Assembly: GCA_016715115.1 (NCBI GenBank)
Contig: JADKBM010000013.1
Span: forward strand, 531,836 to 595,835
Length of the DNA stretch: 64,000 nt
Direction: 5' to 3'
DNA from: Acidobacteriota bacterium
GTDB lineage: Bacteria > Acidobacteriota > Blastocatellia > Pyrinomonadales > Pyrinomonadaceae
Under the pieces are notes generated by a model. The model ran no database searches and was not told where the DNA came from. It was given only the letters and a program-made list of their open reading frames with translations. The number at the start of each line of letters is the position of its first letter. Within the stretch, counting starts at the first letter, position 1. A program made the translations under genes and the position numbers. Positions 16,441 through 25,193 of the stretch are shown piece after piece.

Positions 16441-16493
16441 AAATCACGGCGGCAGCCGCTGATGCTGAGCCTTATGCCCTTTCACATGAACGC

Positions 16494-17009
16494 ATGAAAT
16501 CTTTAACCTACACATTTTGTGTTTTATTTTGCTTGGCGAGTTTTTCCGCGGTATCTGCTCAAACGAAACAGACCGACGAAGATACGCCGTTTCTGCAAAG
16601 CGTTACCAATCTGCCAACCGTTGATAAAGTTGAGATTCTGGCAATCGAATCAATCAGGACAAACCGCAAAGATATTGACTGCACTCAACCCGACATTGTT
16701 TGCGGCAGTTTTCCCGGTAAAGTTCTTGCGTCGAAAACCTTATCGGGTGAAGATGCAAACAAAATTTCTAAATTGTGGCGTAGCCTCAAAAATGGAAACG
16801 GAGCAGGCTGCTTCGCTCCAGCTTACGTTCTGCGCTTTTACCAAAAAGACAAGCTCTTGTTGATGACTGACGTTTGTTTTCAATGTTGTAATGCAACCTT
16901 GCCGGGAACGGGCATCAGAAGCATTTGCGGAAATGAGAAAGCAATCAAAGACTTTATAGATTTCGTAACCACAGAAGTGCCTTTCCCTAAACGTGAGAAG
17001 AACGATTAA
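16494..17009 (+). CDS. Exported cysteine-rich hypothetical protein (cassette gene)
   Basis: 171 residues from the ATG at 16494, chosen because it gives a clean signal peptide (MKSLTYTFCVLFCLASFSAVSA). The mature part holds at least seven cysteines (IDCTQPDIVCGSFPG, GAGCFAPAYVLRFYQ, DVCFQCCNATLPG, RSICGNEKA), so disulfides are likely outside the cytoplasm. Family not recognised. The stop codon lies within CGATTAAAG (17003-17011), which is complementary in 8 of 9 positions to the core GTTTAATCG at 15934, tying this gene and its upstream neighbour into one cassette. Confidence 0.65.
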   Translation: MKSLTYTFCVLFCLASFSAVSAQTKQTDEDTPFLQSVTNLPTVDKVEILAIESIRTNRKDIDCTQPDIVCGSFPGKVLASKTLSGEDANKISKLWRSLKNGNGAGCFAPAYVLRFYQKDKLLLMTDVCFQCCNATLPGTGIRSICGNEKAIKDFIDFVTTEVPFPKREKND

Positions 17010-17093
17010 AGAAGCGGCGGGCATAAGTATTCAATGGACGTGAGGGCGAAACAGCGACTCGCCCCAAGTCATTTCAACCGTTCTGCGTTATGA
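17003..17093 (+). other. attC-like site (d)
   Basis: Left core CGATTAAAG overlaps the upstream stop; right core GTTATGA (17087-17093) overlaps the ATG of the next gene. The middle contains the hairpin GGGCGA-N9-TCGCCC and a 26-bp segment (17034-17059) identical to 17589-17614 in the next site, so the two sites share ancestry. Confidence 0.6.
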
Positions 17094-17569
17094 ATCCCCT
17101 CGATGGAATTCGTCAATCTTGGAGTTGGGTCGCCGTTGTTATTGGCGGCATCGGCGCGTTAGGTCAAGCGTATTTGCTTTATCACGAACTTGTTAATTGT
17201 TTGCCTTACAAAGTAATTGGTTCTGGCTTATACCAAAACATTGCAAACGTCGGTGTTTGGGTTGCGCCGCTCATTGCCGTCGCAGGCGGCTTGGCATTCG
17301 GATCAAAAAGATTTTGGTTTGCGGCAATCGTTCCTGTGTTTTCGTGTCCGCTGTTGTTTGCGGGTGTTTTCAAAGCCGCTTCGATTATGCGTGAATGGAG
17401 CGTCGGAGTGGAAACAGGCGCGGACTTTGGCGACTTTACTCCATCGGTGGCGGCAGAAGATTTTTATTTATACGCGATTTCGTTGGCAATCACAGGCTTG
17501 ATAATTGGCGTGATTTGCAGTTTTCTGTTGATGTGGCTATCAAAGGAGAGAAAACTCGCGTCAGGATAA
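17090..17569 (+). CDS. Small integral membrane protein (cassette gene)
   Basis: 159 residues with four likely membrane helices: SWVAVVIGGIGALGQAYLLY, VGVWVAPLIAVAGGLAFG, FWFAAIVPVFSCPLLFAGVF and AISLAITGLIIGVICSFLLM. No family recognised. The start codon is part of the upstream integron-like core and the TAA stop is part of the downstream left core GATAACG, leaving almost no non-coding DNA in the cassette, a typical feature. AT-rich composition. Function unknown. Confidence 0.65.
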   Translation: MNPLDGIRQSWSWVAVVIGGIGALGQAYLLYHELVNCLPYKVIGSGLYQNIANVGVWVAPLIAVAGGLAFGSKRFWFAAIVPVFSCPLLFAGVFKAASIMREWSVGVETGADFGDFTPSVAAEDFYLYAISLAITGLIIGVICSFLLMWLSKERKLASG

Positions 17570-17676
17570 CGCACGGCCCAACTATTAAATGGACGTGAGG
17601 GCGAAACAGCGACTTTGTTTGGGCGTTGCGTTTTACCTTTCGGCGGGCTTGGCGGCGGTTTCGCCCCACGTTATCT
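17565..17676 (+). other. attC-like site (e), long form
   Basis: About 110 bp. GATAACG (17565-17571) is the exact complement of CGTTATC (17669-17675). Nested inside, GTGAGGGCGAAAC pairs with GTTTCGCCCCAC, and ACGCACGGCCCAAC pairs with GTTTGGGCGTTGCGT. It contains the 26-bp segment shared with site d plus about 46 extra bases. Length and nesting resemble chromosomal superintegron repeats. Confidence 0.65.
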
Positions 17677-17759
17677 CAATCGTTCGGTCGCCGTAGTTGC
17701 CCCTCGCGACCAGACAGGCATCGGGTTCGGTTTTTTTCGGCGCTCGCGGGTTCCGGATT

Positions 17760-18797
17760 ATGCAGCTACAAACCAAAGAGGTTCGAATTCCGGCGGCGGA
17801 TGCCGTCTTGGCGGGGACGTTGCTCGCGCCCCCAACCGTACGTCCGCGCCCGGGTCTGCTCCTCGTGTCCGGGTCAGGGGCGAATGACCGGGACGAAACG
17901 GTCTGCGGCCATACTCCATTTCGGACCATCGCCGAGTACTTCGCCGGTTGCGGTTACGTCGTCCTCCGATGCGACGACCGCGGCGTCGGCGGTTCGACCG
18001 GGGACGCGGGCGAACAAGACTTCGACGGGGCCGTTGCGGACGTGGTCGCGGCTTACAGGTGGCTCGCGGGGCACCCGGCCGTGGATTCTGAGCGGATCGC
18101 CCTCCTCGGGCATAGCGAGGGTGGGTTGATCGCGGCGGTGGCCGGGCCGCGGGTTGGGGCTTGGGCGGTCGTTATGCTCGCCGGTCCGTCAGTCCCGATC
18201 GAGTGGCTGCTGCATGAGCAGGCGCGGACGATCTCGGCGGAGGCCGGCGCGACCGCTGTCCAGATCGAACACGAGCGCCGGATGAACGAACGGGTGCTTG
18301 CCCTGGCTCGATCCCTGTCGGATCAAGCTGCAGTGCAGATGGAACTCGAGGGAGTGATCCGGGCATATCTGCGGTCATGGCCGGACGCGGCGGAGTTAGA
18401 CGAGGCAACGGTTGGGGACAATGCGCGTATAATGGCCGCCGTCGTCAACGCGCCGGCCTTTCGCTCCCTTTTGAGGCAGGAGCCGGCCATCATTCTCGGA
18501 CGATTCGGCGGGCCACTGCTCGCCGTCTACGGCGGCAAGGACACGCAGGTGCCGGGTGTAGCCAATGCGGATGCATTTCGTGAGATCACCACCGGCTACC
18601 GGTGTGCTTCCGTGATGCTGTTCCCGGATCACAACCACCTGTTCCAGCGGGCCGGGACGGGTGCCATCTCAGAGTACGAGTCTCTGCCCCCGGGGCCAGA
18701 TGCCGCGGTTTTGCGTGCGGTCGCAGACTGGCTGTCAACTGCCGAACCAGGCGCTGCACCTGCCCGGCGGGGCATGCAGCGGTTCTGGAACGTGTAG
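17760..18797 (+). CDS. Alpha/beta hydrolase (dienelactone-hydrolase-like esterase)
   Basis: 345 residues from the ATG at 17760. LLVSGSGANDRDE forms the oxyanion-hole region, CDDRGVGGSTGD and VDSERIALLGHSEGGLIAAV contain the nucleophile Ser in GHSEGG, GPLLAVYGGKDTQVPGVAN supplies the acid and LFPDHNHLFQRA the His. This is a complete serine hydrolase triad, cytosolic or without visible signal. GC content is much higher than in the adjacent cassette genes, suggesting a different donor. Its 3' end overlaps a strong hairpin, and codon use resembles high-GC organisms. The substrate is unknown. Confidence 0.88.
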   Translation: MQLQTKEVRIPAADAVLAGTLLAPPTVRPRPGLLLVSGSGANDRDETVCGHTPFRTIAEYFAGCGYVVLRCDDRGVGGSTGDAGEQDFDGAVADVVAAYRWLAGHPAVDSERIALLGHSEGGLIAAVAGPRVGAWAVVMLAGPSVPIEWLLHEQARTISAEAGATAVQIEHERRMNERVLALARSLSDQAAVQMELEGVIRAYLRSWPDAAELDEATVGDNARIMAAVVNAPAFRSLLRQEPAIILGRFGGPLLAVYGGKDTQVPGVANADAFREITTGYRCASVMLFPDHNHLFQRAGTGAISEYESLPPGPDAAVLRAVADWLSTAEPGAAPARRGMQRFWNV

Positions 18798-18825
18798 CTC
18801 GCCGTGCCCCGCCAGCGGGTTAGCT
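18747..18825 (+). other. Hairpin and core-like site (f) after the hydrolase
   Basis: CGCTGCA-CC-TGCCC-GGCG-GGGCA-TGCAGCG makes a strong hairpin within the last codons of the hydrolase. It is followed by a GC-rich repeat ending at GTTAGCT (18819-18825), which is complementary in 6 of 7 positions to GGCTAAC at 19226. No left core matching GTTATCT (17670) was found, so this site is less certain than the others. Confidence 0.4.
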
Positions 18826-18850
18826 GGATCTTTAACCAACAGGAGAAACA

Positions 18851-19231
18851 GTGTCTTTCATCATTGAGATCCTAGTCGAATTCTTAATCCAGTTCTTCAT
18901 TGAGCTTCTGGTAGAAGTTGGTGCGCACGGGCTAAAGTCAGACCAGCCTCGTCTTCACCCTGCAATTGCCTTTGTGGTCTACGTCGTGCTGGGTGCTGGC
19001 TTTGGCTTTCTTTCTTACATTTTCTTCCAGCAAAGGTTGCTGTCTCACCCTTATGCACAATACGCAAATATCGTCATTACCCCGATCTTTGTCGGCCTGG
19101 CGATTGGTGCCGTCGGGGCATGGCGCTCAAAACGTGGGACGGAACCGGTACTCCTGGACAAGTTCTTGTACGGCTATACATTTGCATTGGCATTTGCCAT
19201 CGCTCGTCATGCTGTCACAGCTGCTGGCTAA
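18851..19231 (+). CDS. Small membrane protein (cassette gene)
   Basis: 126 residues from a GTG at 18851 with AGGAG at 18841-18845. The N-terminus (FIIEILVEFLIQFFIELLVEVG) is an amphipathic or membrane helix; further membrane helices are IAFVVYVVLGAGFGFLSYIF, IVITPIFVGLAIGAVGAW and YTFALAFAIARHAVT. No family recognised. The stop codon lies in GGCTAAC, the start of a truncated attC, and the gene begins just after the complementary core GTTAGCT. This arrangement marks it as a cassette gene. Confidence 0.65.
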   Translation: MSFIIEILVEFLIQFFIELLVEVGAHGLKSDQPRLHPAIAFVVYVVLGAGFGFLSYIFFQQRLLSHPYAQYANIVITPIFVGLAIGAVGAWRSKRGTEPVLLDKFLYGYTFALAFAIARHAVTAAG

Positions 19232-19256
19232 CAATTCGTTCAAGCCGACGGCGCAT
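19226..19256 (+). other. Truncated attC remnant (g)
   Basis: GGCTAACAATTCGTTCAAGC and the following CGACGGCG copy the left half of a classical attC almost base for base. The right half (complementary arm and GTTRRRY core) is missing and a different gene follows directly. This is the right boundary of the cassette cluster. Confidence 0.75.
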
Positions 19257-19259
19257 CGT

Positions 19260-19730
19260 ATGGAAGTCTCACTCAATGCGAACACATCAGACTCCGACAC
19301 CGAGCGAGTTCGGGCGGTTCTCGACGATGTCTTTCAGGTCATCGAGAAGGACGTCAGCAAAGATTACGGTGGGACGATTCAGCATCTTTGGATTGATTTC
19401 GAGTTGGTTCCAAGCTGGTCAGAGCGGCGTCCGCCATTTCGATTTCGATTTCAGAAGAAAGTTGGCGGTTCGGTTTTCAGGTTGACGGGATTGGCGACGC
19501 CGGTTTACGAGCATGTCGGCCATTACAGCGTCCGACCAGATTTTCAGAAGCTGCTGAGCTTGCCGCTGGAATCGGTCGCGAGTTATGCACTGAGTTTGAT
19601 TTACGCATCCACTTCGATGTTGCTGGAGAAGCAGGAGAAGCTTGGCGGTTTTGACGCTCCTCGTTTTCGTATGGATTTCCTGGCATCTTGTCGGCAGCAT
19701 GGTTTCCGGATTGACAACACGGAGAATTGA
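19260..19730 (+). CDS. Hypothetical protein after the truncated attC
   Basis: 156 residues from the ATG at 19260; a longer frame from 18966 runs through the attC remnant and is artificial. The product is soluble, with RVRAVLDDVFQVIEKDVSK and FRFRFQKKVGGSVFRL as its clearest segments, no signal and no recognised motif. The start lies right after the attC half-site, without an obvious Shine-Dalgarno sequence, so the gene may have been placed there by deletion of the rest of a cassette. It ends 1 bp before the MOSC gene. Confidence 0.6.
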   Translation: MEVSLNANTSDSDTERVRAVLDDVFQVIEKDVSKDYGGTIQHLWIDFELVPSWSERRPPFRFRFQKKVGGSVFRLTGLATPVYEHVGHYSVRPDFQKLLSLPLESVASYALSLIYASTSMLLEKQEKLGGFDAPRFRMDFLASCRQHGFRIDNTEN

Positions 19731-19731
19731 T

Positions 19732-20523
19732 ATGAGAACCATCGGAACTGTCGAGAGTCTATGGCGTTACCCGGTCAAAAGTATGCGCGGCGAGATGATG
19801 CCCGAACTGTTTGTTGGATTTTCGGGCGTTTACGGCGACCGCTGCTACGCCTTCAAAAACTCCGCCGCCCGCAAAGGAGCGCCTTATTTGACCGCATCGG
19901 CACAGCAGCAGATGCTGCGCTTTTCTCCGAAGTTTCGTTGCCCTGAAAGAGCGACACGGCCGCCGAATTTGGTTGAGGCGATGAGCATCGCGCCCGGAAT
20001 CACGCCGGCAAACGCCGATCCGAACGACTTGGATCTGGATGTCGTAACACCGTCTGGCGAGACTCTCGCGGTTGATGATCCGGCGTTGATCGAGTTGCTC
20101 TGTGAAGGGCTCCGCGGCGAGAATCACCTAACGCTCGTGCGTTCGGACCGTGCATTGACCGACTGCCGGCCGGTTTCGCTGATCAGCCTGCAAACGGTAC
20201 GGCAGGTCGAATCGGAGTTGGGTATTCCGATCGATAAGCGGCGCTTCCGGGCGAATGTCTATTTCGATCTCGCATCGGGCGACGGCTTTGCCGAGGATGA
20301 TCTGGTCGGGCGCAGTCTGCGTATCGGCTCAAAGGCAGAGATCATCGTCCTCGAACGCGATCCGCGCTGCAAGATGATCTCGCTCGACCCGGACACCGGC
20401 GAACACAATCCGGAGGTGTTCCGCAGAGTCGCCCAGGCGCACGACAACTTCGCCGGCGTCTATTGCGCCGTTTTGGTGGAAGGGATCGTAACCGACGGCG
20501 ATTCAATCGAATTGCTGGACTGA
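19732..20523 (+). CDS. MOSC-domain protein
   Basis: 263 residues from the ATG at 19732 with GGAGAA upstream. The N-terminal beta barrel (SLWRYPVKSMRGEMMPELFV) and the MOSC core (CRPVSLISLQTVRQVESELG, DKRRFRANVYFDL, DLVGRSLRIGSKAEIIVLER and DPRCKMISLDPDTGEHNPEV) are clear, with the conserved cysteine in RDPRCKM. MOSC proteins bind molybdenum cofactor and reduce N-hydroxylated compounds or transfer sulfur. It is the first gene of normal chromosomal composition after the cassette region. Confidence 0.88.
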   Translation: MRTIGTVESLWRYPVKSMRGEMMPELFVGFSGVYGDRCYAFKNSAARKGAPYLTASAQQQMLRFSPKFRCPERATRPPNLVEAMSIAPGITPANADPNDLDLDVVTPSGETLAVDDPALIELLCEGLRGENHLTLVRSDRALTDCRPVSLISLQTVRQVESELGIPIDKRRFRANVYFDLASGDGFAEDDLVGRSLRIGSKAEIIVLERDPRCKMISLDPDTGEHNPEVFRRVAQAHDNFAGVYCAVLVEGIVTDGDSIELLD

Positions 20524-20652
20524 GCGCACGACCGTGGCGTGGGATGAACTTTCGTCGGCCCCGTCGCCGCCGGCCTCGTCCGATCGGGCTCGATCTCAAT
20601 GTGCTGCCAGTCGGCAGCGGCTGAGCTAGACTCCGTTGAAAAAAGGAAAATA

Positions 20653-21819
20653 ATGATCAAAAAAGCAATCCTATTCGTCCTAATCTCGGTCTTCGCGGCC
20701 CAGGCGCAACAGCAGAACGATTGGCCGACGGCGACGCCGAAATCGGTCGGGCTTGATGAAAAGGCCCTCGCGGCTTTCGACGCCGAGATCGCTTCGGGCA
20801 AGTTCGGCAATATGGACGGCCTGACGATAATTCGCCACGGCAAGCTCGTCTTCGACAAAAGGTACCCGCACGACTATGAAAAGATCTACGGCGCGGACGC
20901 CAAGAAGGAGACTCCGCTGAATGCGGGAGATCTGAGCGGTCCGTACAATTACTACGCTTCATGGTGGCACCCGTGGTATCAGCGCGGCGAACTGCACACT
21001 CTGCAGTCGGTCTCCAAGACCATAACGTCGATCATTTTCGGCGTTGCCCGTGCGCGAGGCGATTTCCCGGACATCGACACACCGGTTTTGAAATATTTCG
21101 ACGAGTCGAAGATCGCGAATGTCGATGATCGTAAGCGCCGGATGACGATCCGCCATTTGCTGACGATGTCGGCCGGGCTCGACTGGAACGAAGAACTGCC
21201 GTACTCGGACCCGAAGAATACCGGCAGCCAGATGGAGGCGTCACACGACTGGGTCGAATATACGATCAACCGGCCAATGGCATTCGAGCCGGGCCAGAAA
21301 TTTGCATACAATTCCGGGGCGACGCAGATCCTGGCGCACGTATTCCGCGTTGCGACCGGGATGGACATCGAGGAATACGCCGTTCGCCATCTTTTCACGC
21401 CCCTCGGGATCAGGCAGTTCTTCTGGAAGCGATCGCCGAGCGGATTGGTCGATGCCGAGGGCGGCATTTATCTGCGTCCGCGCGATCTTGCCAAGCTCTG
21501 GTACGTATTCCTGAGAAACGGCAAGTGGGAAGGCAAGCAGATTATTACGCCGGAGTGGATAAAAGATTCGCTCACGCCCCATATGGATCTCGGGCCGAAT
21601 GTGAAATACGGCTTGAAGTGGTGGCTTTACCCGTACGGCAAGGACAATTCGATGCTCGCCTGGAGCGGCAACGGCTTTGGCGGCCAGCGACCGCTCGTTC
21701 TTCCGGAATACGATATGGTCGTTGTTTACACCGCTTGGAACGTCAATCCGGGTCCGGCGATGGGTACTAAAGAGGCGATCGACCGTAGCGTTGGGCTCGT
21801 GACCGACGGCAAGAAATGA
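20653..21819 (+). CDS. Exported serine hydrolase, class C beta-lactamase / esterase family
   Basis: 388 residues from the ATG at 20653, giving a signal peptide (MIKKAILFVLISVFAAQAQ). LQSVSKTITSIIFGVA holds the SxxK nucleophile motif and FAYNSGATQILAHVF the Tyr-X-Asn element; AWSGNGFGGQRPLVL matches the late HxG-like region without the His. DWPTATPKSVGLDEKALAAF and MRIRHLLTMSAGL-like segments (here TIRHLLTMSAGLDWNEE) are typical. It is likely a periplasmic esterase or peptidase acting on cell-wall or ester substrates, not necessarily a resistance enzyme. A -10-like GCTAGACT motif lies about 25 bp upstream. Confidence 0.88.
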   Translation: MIKKAILFVLISVFAAQAQQQNDWPTATPKSVGLDEKALAAFDAEIASGKFGNMDGLTIIRHGKLVFDKRYPHDYEKIYGADAKKETPLNAGDLSGPYNYYASWWHPWYQRGELHTLQSVSKTITSIIFGVARARGDFPDIDTPVLKYFDESKIANVDDRKRRMTIRHLLTMSAGLDWNEELPYSDPKNTGSQMEASHDWVEYTINRPMAFEPGQKFAYNSGATQILAHVFRVATGMDIEEYAVRHLFTPLGIRQFFWKRSPSGLVDAEGGIYLRPRDLAKLWYVFLRNGKWEGKQIITPEWIKDSLTPHMDLGPNVKYGLKWWLYPYGKDNSMLAWSGNGFGGQRPLVLPEYDMVVVYTAWNVNPGPAMGTKEAIDRSVGLVTDGKK

Positions 21820-21884
21820 CCGGGTAATTGCTGTTGAGCGTCTGACCGGTTTCATTGAGTCCAGTCGGGATAAGCATTCGGTGA

Positions 21885-22289
21885 ATGAAGATGATTAAAA
21901 CACAAGTTACGTTCAGGTCGGACAAGTTCCCCCCTTATGACGGCGAGCAGGAACAGATCAATCCCGGTCTGTGGGGCAAACGCCTCGCCGAGTACTTCGT
22001 TGAAAAGCTGAAGGGAACCGGAATCGAGACAAACGAGATAATCCCCGAGGATTGGGGTTGGTACATCCCGATCAAGAATGAGGGATTTCGACTGGCGATC
22101 TGTTGCGGCCACCAGGACGGCGACGACGACGAGTTTCTGTGCTTCACCGATCCGGATACGCCGATGATCAGGAAGTTCTTCAGGAAAATTGACGCAACCG
22201 AACAACTAACGCGTCTTGTAGCGGCGATGGAGCGAATCCTCGCGTCCGATCCGGAAATCAGGGACATCGAATGGACCGACGGCCGTTAA
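21885..22289 (+). CDS. Conserved hypothetical protein
   Basis: 134 residues, acidic, soluble. IPEDWGWYIPIKNEGFRLAICCGHQDGD and the flanking GKRLAEYFVEKLKGTGIETNE give an alpha/beta domain of a kind found in many bacteria as a single small protein; function unknown. It ends 12 bp before the convergent stop of the GGDEF-EAL gene. The gene sits alone with about 65 bp upstream, so its own promoter is likely but not clearly visible. Confidence 0.65.
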   Translation: MKMIKTQVTFRSDKFPPYDGEQEQINPGLWGKRLAEYFVEKLKGTGIETNEIIPEDWGWYIPIKNEGFRLAICCGHQDGDDDEFLCFTDPDTPMIRKFFRKIDATEQLTRLVAAMERILASDPEIRDIEWTDGR

Positions 22290-22300
22290 CGCTCAACCTT

Positions 22301-25192
22301 TTACTGAGAGCTCGCGATCTCGATAACGTTCGGCTCGCTTATCTTGCAAAAATAATCGCTGGTCACAGCATCGGACTTGAGGCCGTTTAACAGAATGTCA
22401 CGGGCAAATTCGGCGCTCAGCGGCTTTGAGAAAAGATAACCCTGTCCGGCGCGGCACCCCATCGAACGCAGGAGCCTAAGCTGATCGATATTCTCGATGC
22501 CTTCGGCGACGACTTCGATCCCGAGATTTTGGCCAAGCATCAGAATCGTCTGAACGATTGCCTTGCTCTTGGCATCGCATTGCATCTTGCCGATGAAGCC
22601 GCGGTCAATCTTGATCCGGCTAAACGGAAACCGATGAAGGTAGCTCAAGCTGGAATACCCGGTGCCGAAATCGTCGGTGCTGAACCCGATTCCGATTCTG
22701 CACAGTTTGTTCAAGATCTCGAGCGCGGTTTCGGGGTTCTCCATCACCGTGCTTTCCGTCACCTCGAGTTTGAGATGGTTCGCTTCGAGCTGCGTTTTCG
22801 TGAGCCACTTCGTGACCTGCCCGACAAGTGACGGATGCATCAACTGCTTGGCAGACAGATTGACGCTGACGGCGAGGTTCGCCAGATGCGGCGCGCTTTT
22901 CTGCCATTCCCCGACCTGACGGCAAGCTTCGCCAAGTACCCATTCACCGATCGGAATAATGAGTCCGGTTTCCTCGGCAATGTTTATGAATTCGTCCGGG
23001 GCGACCAGCCCGTATTCACCGTGCTGCCATCGGACCAATGCCTCAACTTCCTTGATCGCGCCGGTTTCCAACTCGACGACCGGCTGATAATAGACACGAA
23101 ACTCGTCTCTCTCAAGCGCCCGCCGGAGGTCGGTTTCAACCTGCAGCAGGTTCATATTGCGGATGAACATCTCGTCGTCGAAGATCTCGTAGCGCGCCTT
23201 GCCGCGATCTTTCGCGCGGTACATCGCGGCGTCGGCATCGCGCAGGAAATCCTCCGGTTTGCGGAGCGTGTCATCGGCGACAATTATTCCGATGCTCGCT
23301 GACGAATAGACTTCGTAATTATCAAGACGGAACGGATTCGCAAGTTGATTCTGTATACGCTCGGCGACCATCGTCGCGTCGGAAACGTCATTGACGTTGT
23401 GGATCAGAAGCGTGAATTCATCGCCGCCGAGCCGCGCGACGATGTCTCCCGGACGAAGCGTCGATTTGATCCTTTCCGATATCGCGATCAGGAGTTTGTC
23501 GCCGATCAAGTGTCCGAGCCCGTCGTTGATGATCTTGAAACGGTCGAGATCGAGAAACAGGACGGCAAACTTCTTCGAACCTTTACGCCGCTGTTCTGCG
23601 ATCGCCTCTTCAAGGTGATTCATAAAGTGCGTGCGATTCGGCAGATTCGTCAATTTGTCGTAAAGAGCGTTGAACTCAAGGATCTCCTCGGCGTGCTTCT
23701 TTTCGGTGATGTTTCGGCCGACGGCGTAGAAGATTCCTTCGGCGACCATTGGTGTCGAGTTCCAGGAGATCCAAAGAACCGACCCGTCTTTGCAGATCAG
23801 CCGCGATTCGAAACTGACACAGACGCCGTTGCGGAAATTCTCGATATTGGCGGCGTTTTGTTGACAGTCGTCGAGGTGCGTGATCTCGTCGATCGAACGG
23901 CCGATCAGTTCCTTGCCTCCGTATCCGAGGTTCTTTTCCCACGCCGGATTGATATGCAGCAAAGTGCCCTCGAAACTTATGGTCGCGAGCAGATCGTTCG
24001 AGACGTTGTAAAGCCGGTCGCGCTCTTCCTCGGCGCGCCGCCGATCCGTGACGTTGCGGGCGATACCCTGAATCGCAACCGGAACTCCCTTGTCGAGGAT
24101 CACGCGGCTGTTGATCTCGACTGCGATCCGTTGACCGTCTTTACCCAAACACTCGATCTCGTAGCTTGAAGCGGGCTCTCCGGCGATCTTCGCGGCGATG
24201 TGCTTATTGGCCAGCTCGAGATATTCCGGTGCGACGACCTGTGACATATTGAGCGACGTCGCTTCTTCGCGCGTGAACCCGAAAGCCTTTTCGCCGGTTT
24301 GGTTTACCGTTACAAAGTTGCCGGCCAGATCGTGCACGTAGATCGCATCGTTTGCGTTTTCGAAAAGATCCCGGTAGCGCTCCTCGCTCTCTTTGAGCGT
24401 TGCACTCGCTTTGAGTCGTTCGGTGATGTCGCGGATGATCGCGGTGTAGTAAACCTCGCCGTCGGATCGCCAGACTGATCCTGACATTTCAAGCGGAAAC
24501 TCGGAACCGTCCTTTCGCCGGCCGGAAGCGTAGATCGCCTTGCCCGAGTTAGGCGCAAGGACGTTTTCAATCATCTCGCGCACGCCCAAATCGGCAGCCA
24601 TTCGCGCGTGCTCCTCCCCCATCAGCACGGTCACCGAATTGCGTTCCATATCGGCTTCCGTATAGCCGAAAATCTGCATCGCCGCATCATTCCAGAGACT
24701 TACCCGGCCTTCGCCGTTAACGAGAAAGATCGCATCGCTGGCAGATTGAACGACCGACCGGAACTTCATCTCGGAAGACTGGACCCGGCGCAGAGAACGG
24801 GCTTGTTGAATGCTGTAACGGATCGTTCTCTCAAGGAGTTGAGCGTCAAATCTTCCCTTGACCAGATAGTCAGCCGCGCCGGCCTCCATCGCCTCAAGAT
24901 CGACCTCCTTCTCGCTTTGTCCCGTGAGCAGGATCATCGGGGCCTGACAGCCGCCGGCAATGCCAGCTCGAACGAGATCAAGACCGTTCTCCGCGCCAAG
25001 CCGAAAGTCAACGAGATAAACGTCATACTCCCTTTGCGCCATATGGCTCAAAGCTTCGCTCGCCGAGGCGGTCCACTCCAACGCGTATCTGTTGTCGCGG
25101 AACTCCTCGAACAGACAACGCGTCAGGATGAAGTCGTCCTCATCGTCATCGACCATCAGGACGCGGATTTTCTTTGCATCGGAACTGACCAT
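22301..25192 (-). CDS. Hybrid response regulator with REC, three PAS, GGDEF and EAL domains
   Basis: 963 residues. Receiver at about 9-130 with DDDEDD and phospho-acceptor Asp62 (YLVDFRLG); three PAS domains at about 145-505 (NAIFGY-like segments such as DAAMQIFGYTEADM, TGEKAFGFTREEA, GYGGKELIGRS); GGDEF at about 520-680 with intact RLGGDEF; EAL at about 690-945 with EALVRW and DDFGTGYSSLSYL. Both c-di-GMP synthesis and hydrolysis motifs are intact, so net activity depends on the inputs. No membrane segment. It starts 2 bp beyond the response regulator stop and is the output end of a three-gene phosphorelay. Confidence 0.93.
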   Translation of the reverse strand: MVSSDAKKIRVLMVDDDEDDFILTRCLFEEFRDNRYALEWTASASEALSHMAQREYDVYLVDFRLGAENGLDLVRAGIAGGCQAPMILLTGQSEKEVDLEAMEAGAADYLVKGRFDAQLLERTIRYSIQQARSLRRVQSSEMKFRSVVQSASDAIFLVNGEGRVSLWNDAAMQIFGYTEADMERNSVTVLMGEEHARMAADLGVREMIENVLAPNSGKAIYASGRRKDGSEFPLEMSGSVWRSDGEVYYTAIIRDITERLKASATLKESEERYRDLFENANDAIYVHDLAGNFVTVNQTGEKAFGFTREEATSLNMSQVVAPEYLELANKHIAAKIAGEPASSYEIECLGKDGQRIAVEINSRVILDKGVPVAIQGIARNVTDRRRAEEERDRLYNVSNDLLATISFEGTLLHINPAWEKNLGYGGKELIGRSIDEITHLDDCQQNAANIENFRNGVCVSFESRLICKDGSVLWISWNSTPMVAEGIFYAVGRNITEKKHAEEILEFNALYDKLTNLPNRTHFMNHLEEAIAEQRRKGSKKFAVLFLDLDRFKIINDGLGHLIGDKLLIAISERIKSTLRPGDIVARLGGDEFTLLIHNVNDVSDATMVAERIQNQLANPFRLDNYEVYSSASIGIIVADDTLRKPEDFLRDADAAMYRAKDRGKARYEIFDDEMFIRNMNLLQVETDLRRALERDEFRVYYQPVVELETGAIKEVEALVRWQHGEYGLVAPDEFINIAEETGLIIPIGEWVLGEACRQVGEWQKSAPHLANLAVSVNLSAKQLMHPSLVGQVTKWLTKTQLEANHLKLEVTESTVMENPETALEILNKLCRIGIGFSTDDFGTGYSSLSYLHRFPFSRIKIDRGFIGKMQCDAKSKAIVQTILMLGQNLGIEVVAEGIENIDQLRLLRSMGCRAGQGYLFSKPLSAEFARDILLNGLKSDAVTSDYFCKISEPNVIEIASSQ

Positions 25193-25193
25193 T

